Positions 27,434-35,893 of a stretch of DNA of 64,000 nt are shown in pieces. How positions within the stretch are numbered: position 1 is the first letter of the stretch; every line of letters starts with the position of its first letter. Position numbers and translations under genes: made by a program. The stretch spans positions 868,001 to 932,000 of the forward strand of contig NZ_JABAIM010000001.1 of assembly GCF_012641365.1 (NCBI RefSeq), written 5' to 3'. Origin of the DNA: Leeia aquatica. Its GTDB lineage: Bacteria > Pseudomonadota > Gammaproteobacteria > Burkholderiales > Leeiaceae. The notes under the pieces are model-generated. The model was not told where the DNA came from. It saw nothing but the letters and a program-made list of their open reading frames with translations, and made no database searches.

Positions 27434-28345
27434 TCAGTCAACGATGCCGTACTGGCGACACCAGTCGGTAATCTCGGCAAAACGTGCCGCATTCAGCTTC
27501 TGGTTATGCTCCGAGTAGCGCACCTTGCGGATCGCCTCGTGGTCGCCCGGCTGAATCGGGTAATCAAAGCTGGCGAAGCGGGCTATCTCCGGCATATAGG
27601 TGTATTCCTCCAGCAGGAAGACATAGCCCTTGCGGAAAAACTCGCTCAGCCTGGCGGTATCGGCCGCCGGGGCCTGCCGGTAGTAGTTTTCGACCACGTT
27701 CTTGGCGAAGGCGATATGGCGCACCTCTTCCAGATGGTGCTCACGGAACATGGTGCGGGTCAGCGGGTCGATCACATCATGCTGGGTTTGATAGATGGAG
27801 TTCATCTCGGCAAACCATTCGATCAGGAAGTTCCACAGAATGCCGTACACCGGGTGCAGGTCCGGCAACTGCCGCTCAAAGCTGGAAAACTGCGGGATGT
27901 TTTCCGGATGGCTCCACATCTCCAGATTGGCCGCTTTCAGGTAACGACGGAACATCAGGGTGTGCATGATCTCTTCCCGCGAAAAGATCATCAGATACTC
28001 CCGCACATCCGGCTCCAGCTGGGCATGGAATTTGTTGACATAGCCCACATACAGCTCGGGCAGTGCCTGTTCCAGCCAGATGAAGTAAGACACGTCGCGC
28101 GCCGTTTCCAGCCACAGGGACTCCGTGCGCTGCTCGGGCGTCATGCGCTCCCAGTATTCGGTGCCGTACAGCCAGCCGGTTTCTTCCAGCTTGGGTGGTT
28201 TGCTGAAATCAATGCCCTGTTCCCAGTCCACCACCTTATCGAGCTGCAGCAGCTTGCGATGTGACGCATTGATCAGCGTCTGCACCATCTTGTGGCTTTT
28301 GTCGTCGAGGATGATCGGGTTTTCCAGTGTCGTGCTGTCCATCAT
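27434..28345 (-). CDS. AurF-type diiron oxygenase
   Basis: Ferritin-like diiron protein of 303 residues in the AurF/CmlI group, whose known members oxidise aryl-amines to nitro compounds. All seven AurF-type iron ligands can be placed by motif and spacing: Glu92, Glu125-x2-His128 (REEIMH), Glu176 (FLIEWF), and His203-x3-Glu207-x2-His210 (HHLEEVRH). ATG 28345 has AAGGA upstream; an adjacent ATG at 28342 is possible. It sits between fadD and a crotonase gene, not in a recognisable antibiotic cluster, so the substrate is unknown and may be acyl-linked. N-oxygenation is the known chemistry; other oxidations are possible. Confidence 0.85.
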   Translation of the reverse strand: MMDSTTLENPIILDDKSHKMVQTLINASHRKLLQLDKVVDWEQGIDFSKPPKLEETGWLYGTEYWERMTPEQRTESLWLETARDVSYFIWLEQALPELYVGYVNKFHAQLEPDVREYLMIFSREEIMHTLMFRRYLKAANLEMWSHPENIPQFSSFERQLPDLHPVYGILWNFLIEWFAEMNSIYQTQHDVIDPLTRTMFREHHLEEVRHIAFAKNVVENYYRQAPAADTARLSEFFRKGYVFLLEEYTYMPEIARFASFDYPIQPGDHEAIRKVRYSEHNQKLNAARFAEITDWCRQYGIVD

Positions 28346-28498
28346 TCGCGTCCTTGTGGGGGTCAAAAAGGGGGCTGTCGCCTTAAGGGGTTCCTGCAGA
28401 AACCTTCCTCAAACCACGCGGTCCGGCTGAGCACCGCCCTGCCGCCGGTCTGGCAGCATGTCAGGCCCTGCGGGCAGGGTTTCAGGAAGGATTCCGGC

Positions 28499-28523
28499 GG
28501 GCCGGGCTATCGCAGCCCGGCCC
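28499..28523 (-). other. GC-rich hairpin after fadD
   Basis: GGGCCGGGCT / AGCCCGGCCC, 10-bp perfect stem with a 5-base loop, directly after the fadD stop on the minus strand. There is no T-run; it could slow transcription or protect the 3' end of the fadD transcript. The interval 28346-28527 holds no gene. Confidence 0.5.
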
Positions 28524-28527
28524 GGGC

Positions 28528-30231
28528 TCAGGCGGCGATCCGCTCCGGTTGAGGTTCCACCGGACGTTCCTCGCGCAGCTTGCGGCGCAGGATCTTGCCC
28601 ACATTGGTCTTGGGCAATTCGTCCCGGAATTCGATATGTCTTGGCCGTTTGTAGCCGGTGAGCTGCTCCCGGCAATAGGCCATCAGCAGCTCCTCAGTCA
28701 GCTCCGGGTCACGCCGCACCACATAGAGTTTGACCGCCTCCCCGGAGTGCGGGTCTGGCACGCCAACGCAGGCGCACTCCAGCACGCCCGGGTGTTGGGC
28801 CACCACACCTTCCACTTCATTGGGGTACACATTGAAGCCCGAGACCAGGATCATGTCCTTCTTGCGGTCCACCACGCGGACGAAGCCCTGCTCGTCCATC
28901 ACCCCGATGTCGCCGGAGCGGAAGAAGCCATCTGCCGTCATCACCAGCGCCGTTTCATCAGGCCGGTTCCAATAGCCCTGCATCACCTGCGGGCCACGGA
29001 TGGCAATCTCCCCCGGCTCCCCCAGCGGCAAGGTACGACCATCGTCATCCAGGATGCGGACTTCGGTGGAGGGGATCGGCAAGCCAATCGTGCCAGAGAA
29101 CGTTTTGAGAAACGGTGGATTGAGGGTGACCGTCGGTGCCGTTTCCGACAAGCCATAGCCCTCGAGGATCGGGCAACCGGTGACCTGCTGCCAGCGTTCA
29201 CTCACTGCCTGCTGCACCGCCATGCCACCGCCGAGGGTAATGCGCAGGCTGGAGAAATCCAGCTTGGCAAAGTCCGGATGGTTGAGCATGGCGTTGAACA
29301 GGGTATTCACCCCCGGCAGAAAATGGAAACGATGCTTGCGCAAGGTGGCGATAAAACCGGGAATGTCGCGCGGGTTCGGGATCAGGATGTTCATGGCCCC
29401 CCAGCGCATGCCCATCAGCAGGCAGGCGGTCAGTGCCAGGATGTGGTATAGCGGCAGCGCACACACGGTATGCAGCCGCTCCACGCCGGGCGCACGCAGC
29501 ACCGGGCCGGCCCAGCTGTCGTTCTGCAGCACGTTGGCAATGACATTACGGTGGGTCAGTATTGCGCCCTTGGACAGGCCGGTGGTGCCTCCAGTGTACT
29601 GCAGGAAGGCAATGTCATCATGACCCAGACTGGGCGCGGCAAAGGGCAAATGCGCCCCTTTTCGGATCGCCTGCATGAACGGGATGGCGCCCGGCAGTGA
29701 CCACGCCGGCACCATTTTCTTCACATGGCGGACCACCCAGTTGACCACCGGCCCTTTCACCAGACCTTGCATGTCGCCCAGCGTGGCCACCAGCACATGC
29801 TTCACCGGGGTCTGTGCCACCACCGCCTGCAGGGTGTGCGCAAAATGCTCCAGCAGAATGATGGCCTCAGCGCCGGAATCCTCCAGCTGGTGTGCCAGCT
29901 CACGCGGGGTATACAGCGGATTGACGTTCACCACCGTATAACCAGCGCGCAGGATGGCGGCTACCGCAATCGGGTAGTGCAGCAGATTGGGCAGCATCAC
30001 CGCCACCCGGGATCCCCGATGCAGGCCGCGTGACTGTAGCCAGGCCGCCAACTGGCGGGAATACTGCTCCAACTCGCGATAGCTGAGGTAGTGACCCATG
30101 CAGACACAGGCGGCCTGGTCGGCATAGCGGGTAAATGACTCCTCCATCAGGTGAACCAGGGAGGGATAGCAGGAGGGGTCGATGCTTGCCGGAATCCCTT
30201 CCGGATAGGACTTGAGCCAGATGTGATCCAT
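28528..30231 (-). CDS. fadD: Long-chain-fatty-acid--CoA ligase
   Basis: Activates fatty acids to acyl-CoA at the inner membrane, using ATP. The 567 residues align along their whole length with E. coli FadD: NVNPLYTPRELAHQLEDSGAEA-type region, AMP-binding P-loop YTGGTTGLSKGA (about 215-226), GYGLSETAPTV, the FACS/hinge stretch GFFRSGDIGVMDE then VVDRKKDMILVSGFNVYPNEVE, and LPKTNVGKILRRKL near the C-terminus. ATG 30231 follows GAGGAAGACC; the upstream frame is a shadow. It leads the fadD / diiron oxygenase / crotonase set. Confidence 0.94.
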   Translation of the reverse strand: MDHIWLKSYPEGIPASIDPSCYPSLVHLMEESFTRYADQAACVCMGHYLSYRELEQYSRQLAAWLQSRGLHRGSRVAVMLPNLLHYPIAVAAILRAGYTVVNVNPLYTPRELAHQLEDSGAEAIILLEHFAHTLQAVVAQTPVKHVLVATLGDMQGLVKGPVVNWVVRHVKKMVPAWSLPGAIPFMQAIRKGAHLPFAAPSLGHDDIAFLQYTGGTTGLSKGAILTHRNVIANVLQNDSWAGPVLRAPGVERLHTVCALPLYHILALTACLLMGMRWGAMNILIPNPRDIPGFIATLRKHRFHFLPGVNTLFNAMLNHPDFAKLDFSSLRITLGGGMAVQQAVSERWQQVTGCPILEGYGLSETAPTVTLNPPFLKTFSGTIGLPIPSTEVRILDDDGRTLPLGEPGEIAIRGPQVMQGYWNRPDETALVMTADGFFRSGDIGVMDEQGFVRVVDRKKDMILVSGFNVYPNEVEGVVAQHPGVLECACVGVPDPHSGEAVKLYVVRRDPELTEELLMAYCREQLTGYKRPRHIEFRDELPKTNVGKILRRKLREERPVEPQPERIAA

Positions 30232-30417
30232 GGTCTTCCTCTGTTGCGGCTGCATTATGGTTATGGAAGGCGCGTCATCTCTGGCGGGTAGCCATAAACG
30301 ACGGCCAGGCATCGGTCGATGCCGCCAGCGGCCCGGTAGGCCACTGTGTGCAGGATGGCCCCGCCATTGGGCAGGGCAAGCAACAGGGGAGGCTCCCTAG
30401 GAAGCCGTGAAGCAGGT

Positions 30418-30921
30418 TCAGCGGCGCGTGCGGGCCGCTTCAGCCAGCGCCCGTGCAGACGCATCTGCTGCCGGGCCCGGCTCAAAATCCAGTTCGGTGG
30501 CCGCCAGCGGCACACCGGCCTGTGAGAAGATCTGCACAGGGCGTACCACTTGGCGGCTCTGCCGCTCAATCAAACGTATCCTGCGACCTTTCGGGTGAGG
30601 CATCCATGCCTCCCCCCAGTCCACCATGGCCGCCAGCAAGGGGGCCAGCGCCTGGCCTTTTTCCGTCAAACGGTAGTGCCATGCTCGCCCGTCCTGCGGG
30701 TCGGCCTCACGCTGGACAATCTGCAGCGTGGTTAGTCGCTTCAGGCGGGCTGCCAGAATATTGCTGCTGATCCCCAGATGCTGCTGCAGGGCATCAAAGC
30801 GACTCATGCCGCAAAACAGGTTGCGAACGATCAGCAGGGACCACCATTCCCCCACCTGCTCCAGCGTCTGGGCGATCGGGCAATGCTGCCCGCCAAGGTC
30901 AGCCTTGTGCATGCGGTCCAC
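30418..30921 (-). CDS. HxlR-family transcriptional regulator
   Basis: Winged-helix regulator of 167 residues. Hallmarks: the Cys in HCPIAQTLEQVGEWWSLLIVRNLFCG (HxlR proteins often sense through this Cys), SRFDALQQHLGISSNILAARLKRL (about 40-63) and the wing READPQDGRAWHYRLTEKGQAL. The C-terminal tail of about 50 residues is longer than in minimal HxlR proteins. It lies 186 bp upstream of fadD in the same direction and could regulate that set, or it may act elsewhere. Confidence 0.88.
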   Translation of the reverse strand: MDRMHKADLGGQHCPIAQTLEQVGEWWSLLIVRNLFCGMSRFDALQQHLGISSNILAARLKRLTTLQIVQREADPQDGRAWHYRLTEKGQALAPLLAAMVDWGEAWMPHPKGRRIRLIERQSRQVVRPVQIFSQAGVPLAATELDFEPGPAADASARALAEAARTRR

Positions 30922-31057
30922 CGACCGTTTTGTTTAGTAAATGTATATTCACGATCGAGTATAGGGAGATTACTTTCATGATGCAAGCTTTCACCAAAAA
31001 ACCATAGGGCTTCTAAATCCAGCATTCATGCGGGTTACGGGATGGATAACGGTCGTA

Positions 31058-31075
31058 CCTGTCCCTAGGGACAGG
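31058..31075. promoter_or_regulatory. Perfect 18-bp palindrome
   Basis: CCTGTCCCTAGGGACAGG is a perfect palindrome without spacer, 5 bp downstream of the pabC stop on the minus strand and about 135 bp upstream of the HxlR gene. It has no T-tract and looks like an operator or recognition site more than a terminator. The protein that would bind it is unknown. Confidence 0.4.
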
Positions 31076-31080
31076 GGTGC

Positions 31081-31890
31081 TCAGGGGCAGTTTAACGCTT
31101 CCACCGCAAACTGCTTGACCTGTTGTGTGAGGTGCAATTCTCGTACCGGCATCACCCCGATCAGGCTGTTGCATAGCCACATGCGATCTGCCGCCAGCAC
31201 CATCTCCAGCGTGAGGTCGGCACATTTCAAAGGCTGGCGACTGTTGCGCGACGCCTCAATCCAGCGATCGCGGGTCAGCCCGGCGACCCCGCAGCGGCGC
31301 AAGGCTGGGGTCAGCAGCTCGCCATCCAGTCGCACAATCAGGTTGCTCTGGATGCCTTCCACCACCCAGCCCTCCTGATCCAGCAGAATGCCCTCAAAAA
31401 AGCGCTCGGTCGGCAGGGCCTGGCGGGCCAGCACATTATCCAGCCGGTTCAGGTGTTTGATCCCGGCCAGTTGCGGCTGGTGGCCCAGCCGCAACGCGCT
31501 CAGCTGTACGTCCACCCCCTGCTGGTAGTGGCTTTCCGGGTAGTGGGGCAAGGGGCTGAGTTGCAGCAGGCGGTTGGGCTGAATGCCATCCGGCGGGCGG
31601 TAGCCACGCGGGCCGCACCCCCGGGTCAGCGTCAGCTTGATCACCGCGTCTGCCTCGCCCCATGCTGCCAGCGCGGCCTGCAGGTCTGCCTGCCACACAC
31701 TGGCTTCCGGCATGCCGATGCCGAGCACCTCGGCATCGCGGTGCAGCTTGTCGAGGTGCGCATCCCACAGCGGTACCTCGCCCGCCACCCGCCGCAAGGT
31801 GCGGAACACACCATCGCCATAAAGGAAGCCACGGTCATCCAGCGGAATGCTGCTGGCGGCGGCACCATTGAGCCAGCTGAGCGTGGTCAT
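31081..31890 (-). CDS. pabC: Aminodeoxychorismate lyase
   Basis: PLP enzyme of the class-IV aminotransferase fold that eliminates pyruvate from 4-amino-4-deoxychorismate, giving p-aminobenzoate for folate. It has 269 residues. DRGFLYGDGVFRTLR near residue 20, the PLP-lysine motif GIKHLNRLDNVLAR (about 139-152), EGILLDQEGWVVEGIQSN and LLTPALRRCGVAGLTRD are typical. Its ATG overlaps the pabB stop by 4 bp, so the two successive enzymes of the pathway are translationally coupled. The pabA amidotransferase gene is not in the window. Confidence 0.92.
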   Translation of the reverse strand: MTTLSWLNGAAASSIPLDDRGFLYGDGVFRTLRRVAGEVPLWDAHLDKLHRDAEVLGIGMPEASVWQADLQAALAAWGEADAVIKLTLTRGCGPRGYRPPDGIQPNRLLQLSPLPHYPESHYQQGVDVQLSALRLGHQPQLAGIKHLNRLDNVLARQALPTERFFEGILLDQEGWVVEGIQSNLIVRLDGELLTPALRRCGVAGLTRDRWIEASRNSRQPLKCADLTLEMVLAADRMWLCNSLIGVMPVRELHLTQQVKQFAVEALNCP

Positions 31891-33248
31891 TGCTGGATAC
31901 CCAGCGCACGCAGCAAACCGCGTACCTTGGCGCGGGTTTCGTTCAGCTCGCGCTCGGGGTCGGAGTCCGCCACAATGCCGCCGCCCGCGCGAAACAATAG
32001 CGCCCCATCCGCTCGGTGTGGCGCATACATGAAGCTGCGGATCAGGATGTTCATGTCCAGCGAGCCGTCCCGGTTCACAAATCCCATACTGCCGGTATAG
32101 GCGTAACGCGGCGAAGTTTCCAGTTCACGCACGATCTGCATGGTGCGTACCTTGGGGCAGCCGGTGATGGTGCCGCCAGGGAACAGCGCCCGGATGGCTT
32201 GCGCCGGGCTGATGTCGTCACGCAGATTGCCATGCACATTGGATTCGATATGGTGCACAAAGGCGTAGCTGGCCACCGCCATCAGCTCATCCACCTTCAC
32301 GCTGCCCGGCTTGCACACCCTCCCGAGGTCATTGCGCTCCAGATCAACCAGCATGATGTGCTCGGCGCGCTCCTTGCGGCTGGCCAGCAGGCGGGCCTTC
32401 AGCGCGGCATCCTCATCCGGATCGGTCGAACGGGGGTGGGTACCGGCAATCGGCCGCGTTTCCGCACGGCGCTCGCCTGCCTGGTGCGAGACGCGCAGCA
32501 AACGCTCCGGCGAAGCCGACACCACCCAGGCCTGCCCTTCCCCATCCGGCAGGCAAGCAAGCCCGGAGAACGGGGCCGGGTTCACCTCACGCAACTGACG
32601 GTACAAGGCGCGCGGGTCAAAACCGTCGGCCACCTCAGCGGCCCAGCGGCGTGACAGGTTGACCTGAAAGACATCACCCTCGTGGATGTATTGCTTCACC
32701 CGCTGGATATTGCGCAGATACACCGCCGGGTCTTCCTCGTTCAAGGCGGTCACGCGGGCGGGCGGCCACGGTGGCAAGGGCGATGCATCGTGGCAGGCAG
32801 CCAGCAACTGCGGCAGCAGGTGGGCGGCGTCATCCTCCAGCAGCAGCATGGACTGGTTGCGGTCGCGCCGGTGCAGGATGGCGGCGGGCACCCGCAGCAG
32901 ACATGCCTGCGGGAAATCCGGCGTGGCGGGGAAGCGTGGCACGGTCGGTTCAATCTCGTGCAGCAGCTCGTAGCCACAGTAGACAAACCAGCCACCACGG
33001 AACGGCAACTCGGCCAGGTCCGGGTCCACCGGCTGCTGCTCGGCACGCCACGCTGCATCCAGCACGGTGAACAGCGCATCCGGGCTGCTCAGCGCAACCG
33101 GCTGCGGGCAGGCCAGCAGAATATCCCAGCCTTCCGGGCCGCTGGATTGCAGCAGTACCGGGAACTGCGCCGGATTGCGGGCGGCCAACAGGAACAGGTC
33201 GGGGACGATATCAAGGGGGTGGATGCGTGTGCGGCTCATGGTCGCCAT
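31887..33248 (-). CDS. pabB: Aminodeoxychorismate synthase component I, PIAGT subclass
   Basis: Chorismate-binding subunit that, with PabA ammonia, makes 4-amino-4-deoxychorismate. It has 453 residues. The conserved C-terminal catalytic domain shows FQVNLSRRW, the motif TRPIAGTHPRS (about 284-294), ERAEHIMLVDLERNDLGRV, FPGGTITGCPKVRTMQI and YTGSMGFVNRDG. The active-site motif is PIAGT, as in anthranilate synthase, instead of the PIKGT of E. coli PabB; a PIAGT subclass of true PabB is known from Stenotrophomonas. Adjacency to pabC supports PabB over TrpE. ATG 33248 has GAGG 4 nt upstream; ATG 33239 is an alternative. Confidence 0.88.
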   Translation of the reverse strand: MATMSRTRIHPLDIVPDLFLLAARNPAQFPVLLQSSGPEGWDILLACPQPVALSSPDALFTVLDAAWRAEQQPVDPDLAELPFRGGWFVYCGYELLHEIEPTVPRFPATPDFPQACLLRVPAAILHRRDRNQSMLLLEDDAAHLLPQLLAACHDASPLPPWPPARVTALNEEDPAVYLRNIQRVKQYIHEGDVFQVNLSRRWAAEVADGFDPRALYRQLREVNPAPFSGLACLPDGEGQAWVVSASPERLLRVSHQAGERRAETRPIAGTHPRSTDPDEDAALKARLLASRKERAEHIMLVDLERNDLGRVCKPGSVKVDELMAVASYAFVHHIESNVHGNLRDDISPAQAIRALFPGGTITGCPKVRTMQIVRELETSPRYAYTGSMGFVNRDGSLDMNILIRSFMYAPHRADGALLFRAGGGIVADSDPERELNETRAKVRGLLRALGIQQ

Positions 33249-33278
33249 TCTGCCTCAAGGCGGGGGTGCTGACGAGCG

Positions 33279-33320
33279 CCCCACAAAACAAAACCGGCAA
33301 GGCGCAGAACGCCTTGCCGG
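33279..33320 (-). terminator. Rho-independent terminator after fabF
   Basis: On the minus strand CCGGCAAGGCG-TTCTG-CGCCTTGCCGG (11-bp perfect stem) is followed by TTTTGTTTTGTG. It begins 24 bp after the fabF stop and separates the fatty-acid cluster from pabB. Confidence 0.88.
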
Positions 33321-33343
33321 CTGTACGGCTGGACCCCGCAGCG

Positions 33344-34582
33344 TCAAACGCGGCGGAACACCAGGGTACCGTTGGTACCGCCAAAGCCAAAGGAATTGGA
33401 CAGTGCCACGTCGATCTTCATCTCACGCGCCTCGTTCGGCACGTAGTCGAGATCACACTCCGGGTCCTGATCATGCAGATTGATGGTCGGCGGGCTGACC
33501 TGATGATGCAAGGCCAGGGTAGAGTACACCGCTTCAATCCCGCCCGCGCCACCCAGCAGGTGACCGGTCATCGACTTGGTGGAGTTCACCGCCAGCTTGG
33601 CCGCATGATCGCCAAAACAGCGCTTGATGGCGATGGTTTCGGCAATGTCACCCAGCGGGGTGGAGGTGCCGTGGGCATTCAGGTAGTTCACTTCATCGAT
33701 ATTGATGCCCGCATCGCGCAGTGCATTCTGCATGCCGCGCGCCGCACCTTCGCCGTCTTCACATGGTGCCGTCATGTGGTGCGCATCCGAGCTCATGCCA
33801 AAACCGGCCAGCTCGGCGTAAATACGGGCACCACGCTTCTTGGCGTGCTCGTACTCTTCCAGAATCAGGACACCCGCGCCCTCACCCATCACAAAGCCGT
33901 CACGGCCCATGTCCCACGGTCGGGAAGCGGCTTCCGGATCATCATTGCGGGTGGAGAGTGCACGGGCGGCAGCAAAGCCGGCCATGCCAAGGCGGGTCAC
34001 CGCCGCTTCGGTCCCGCCCGCCACCATCACGTCCGCATCGCCATAGGCGATGATGCGTGCCGAATCGCCGATGCAGTGGGCGCCAGTAGTACAGGCCGAT
34101 ACGATGCCGTAGCTCGGGCCTTTGTAGCCCTTCATGATCGACACCTGACCAGACACCATATTGATGATGGAGCCGGGGATGAAGAACGGCGATACCTTGC
34201 GCGGACCTTGTTCACGCAGCAAGCCATCGGTTTCTTCGATCAGGGTCAGACCGCCGATCCCGGAGCCGATATTGACACCGATACGAGTCGGGTCAATGCC
34301 AGCGTCGTCCAGCCCGGCGTCACTCACCGCCTGCAGGGCGGCAGCAATGCCATACTGGATGAACAAGTCCATCCGGCGCGCATCCTTGGCCGAGATGTAC
34401 TGGGTCGGGTCGAAATTTTTGACTTCACCGGCAATCTGGCAGGCCAGATCACTGGTTTCAAAACGGGAAATACGGGCAATGCCGCTCTTGCCTGCCAGGA
34501 TATTGGCCCAGCCGGTTGCGACATCATTGCCGTTCGGGGCCAGCAAACCCAGCCCGGTAACTACCACTCTGCGCTTGGACAA
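33344..34582 (-). CDS. fabF: 3-oxoacyl-ACP synthase II
   Basis: Elongating condensing enzyme of type II fatty-acid synthesis. At 412 residues it is full length. The catalytic Cys is in [12 protein letters not shown] (about residue 164), the two His in [11 protein letters not shown] and [13 protein letters not shown], and the C-terminal glycine-rich [15 protein letters not shown] is present. It is the last gene of the fab cluster, 108 bp after acpP, with a hairpin in between and a terminator behind. Confidence 0.97.
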   Translation of the reverse strand: MSKRRVVVTGLGLLAPNGNDVATGWANILAGKSGIARISRFETSDLACQIAGEVKNFDPTQYISAKDARRMDLFIQYGIAAALQAVSDAGLDDAGIDPTRIGVNIGSGIGGLTLIEETDGLLREQGPRKVSPFFIPGSIINMVSGQVSIMKGYKGPSYGIVSACTTGAHCIGDSARIIAYGDADVMVAGGTEAAVTRLGMAGFAAARALSTRNDDPEAASRPWDMGRDGFVMGEGAGVLILEEYEHAKKRGARIYAELAGFGMSSDAHHMTAPCEDGEGAARGMQNALRDAGINIDEVNYLNAHGTSTPLGDIAETIAIKRCFGDHAAKLAVNSTKSMTGHLLGGAGGIEAVYSTLALHHQVSPPTINLHDQDPECDLDYVPNEAREMKIDVALSNSFGFGGTNGTLVFRRV

Positions 34583-34654
34583 CGGTTTCTCCGTGCTTGT
34601 TTTCAGATCCTGCTACAGATGCAGCACGATCCCGGAAAGCGGTCCGGTAAAGCA

Positions 34655-34675
34655 ACGGGCGCCCGGGGCGCCCGT
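34655..34675 (-). terminator. Hairpin between acpP and fabF, probable attenuator
   Basis: ACGGGCGC / GCGCCCGT, 8-bp stem around a 5-base GC loop, lies just after the acpP stop on the minus strand and is followed by only a weak T stretch (TTGCTTT). Partial termination here would give the usual excess of acpP transcript over fabF. Confidence 0.6.
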
Positions 34676-34689
34676 TCTTTGAATCCAGC

Positions 34690-34929
34690 TTACTTGGCCA
34701 CGTTGGCGTTAACGTAGTCGATCGCCTGTTGCACGGTGGTGATCTTTTCAGCCTGATCGTCCGGGATTTCGCACTCGAACTCTTCTTCGAGGGCCATCAC
34801 CAGCTCGACGGTGTCCAGCGAGTCCGCGCCGAGATCGTCGACGAAGGAGGATTCGTTCTTGACTTCCGCTTCGCTCACGCCGAGTTGTTCAGCAACGATC
34901 TTTTTAACACGCGCTTCGATGTTTTCCAT
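34690..34929 (-). CDS. acpP: Acyl carrier protein
   Basis: Carries growing acyl chains as a thioester on 4'-phosphopantetheine. The 79-residue acidic protein has the attachment Ser in [21 protein letters not shown] (about residue 38; the Asp-Ser-Leu core is intact). It sits between fabG and fabF with its own strong promoter in the 189-bp upstream spacer, consistent with the high demand for this protein. Confidence 0.98.
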   Translation of the reverse strand: MENIEARVKKIVAEQLGVSEAEVKNESSFVDDLGADSLDTVELVMALEEEFECEIPDDQAEKITTVQQAIDYVNANVAK

Positions 34930-34974
34930 TTTTACTCAACCATTCCTTTCAACAGGATTCAATAAAGCGCAGGC

Positions 34975-35002
34975 ATTGTAGCAAATTTGCGGGAAAACCC
35001 AA
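34975..35002 (-). promoter_or_regulatory. Probable acpP promoter
   Basis: On the minus strand TTGGGT, a 16-bp spacer and TACAAT lie about 45 bp before the acpP ATG, within the AT-rich part of the fabG-acpP spacer. The rest of that spacer (to 35118) holds no gene. Confidence 0.55.
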
Positions 35003-35118
35003 ACCGCCTGCCTGCAACAAAAAAATCATTCAAAAACAAAACGTTAAAACTGAACGCGCATTCAAGGCCGACCCGCACGCGGCGAGCCCGCCCAGAATAT
35101 CACGCCCTTGGGCCAGGA

Positions 35119-35859
35119 TCAGCCCATATACATGCCACCATTCACGTGCAGGGTTTGCCCGGTGACATAGCCTGCAGCCGGGCTGGCCAGATACGCCACC
35201 GCCGCCGCAATTTCTTCCGGTTGGCCCAGCCGACCCAGCGCAATCTGTCCCAACAAGGCTTCGCGCTGCGCTTCGGGCAGATCCTTGGTCATGTCGGTTT
35301 CAATGAAACCGGGTGCCACACAGTTCACCGTGATGTTGCGGCTGCCCACTTCACGCGCCAGCGACTTGCTGAAGCCCATCAGACCGGCCTTGGCGGCGGA
35401 ATAGTTGGTCTGCCCCGGGTTGCCGGTGGCACCCACCACCGAGGCGATATTGATGATACGGCCCCAGCGGGCCTTCATCATGCCGCGCATCACCAGTCGT
35501 GACAGCTGGAATACCGGCTTGAGGTTGGTGTTCATGATGTCGTCCCACTCGCTGTCTTTCATCCGCATCAGCAGATTGTCGCGGGTGATGCCGGCGTTGT
35601 TGACCAGAATGGTGATGGCACCGTGCTGGCTCTCGATGGCCGCCACAATGGCGTCCAGCTGGGCGGCATCGCTCACGTTCAGCACGCGGCCTTCTCCAGT
35701 CACTCCGGCTTCTTTCAGATAGTCCGAAATAGCGGCTGCGCCGCTTTCGCTGGTCGCGGTGCCGATCACGGTGGCGCCCATGCGCCCCAGTTCCAGTGCA
35801 ATTGCACGTCCGATCCCGCGTGATGCGCCGGTGACCAGCGCAATCTTGTCTTTCAGCAT
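35119..35859 (-). CDS. fabG: 3-oxoacyl-ACP reductase
   Basis: NADPH-dependent reductase of the first reductive step in fatty-acid elongation; short-chain dehydrogenase fold, 246 residues. Nucleotide motif TGASRGIGRAIA (about 12-23), NNAG (about 87-90), catalytic Ser in NIASVVG, Tyr and Lys in NYSAAKAG (about 152-159), and the C-terminal TGQTLHVNGGMYM. ATG 35859 with AGGAGTGGCA upstream; the longer frame overlaps fabD. Follows fabD after 34 bp. Confidence 0.97.
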   Translation of the reverse strand: MLKDKIALVTGASRGIGRAIALELGRMGATVIGTATSESGAAAISDYLKEAGVTGEGRVLNVSDAAQLDAIVAAIESQHGAITILVNNAGITRDNLLMRMKDSEWDDIMNTNLKPVFQLSRLVMRGMMKARWGRIINIASVVGATGNPGQTNYSAAKAGLMGFSKSLAREVGSRNITVNCVAPGFIETDMTKDLPEAQREALLGQIALGRLGQPEEIAAAVAYLASPAAGYVTGQTLHVNGGMYMG

Positions 35860-35893
35860 TGCCACTCCTTGCGGATGGTTAAAGGGTTGAGGC

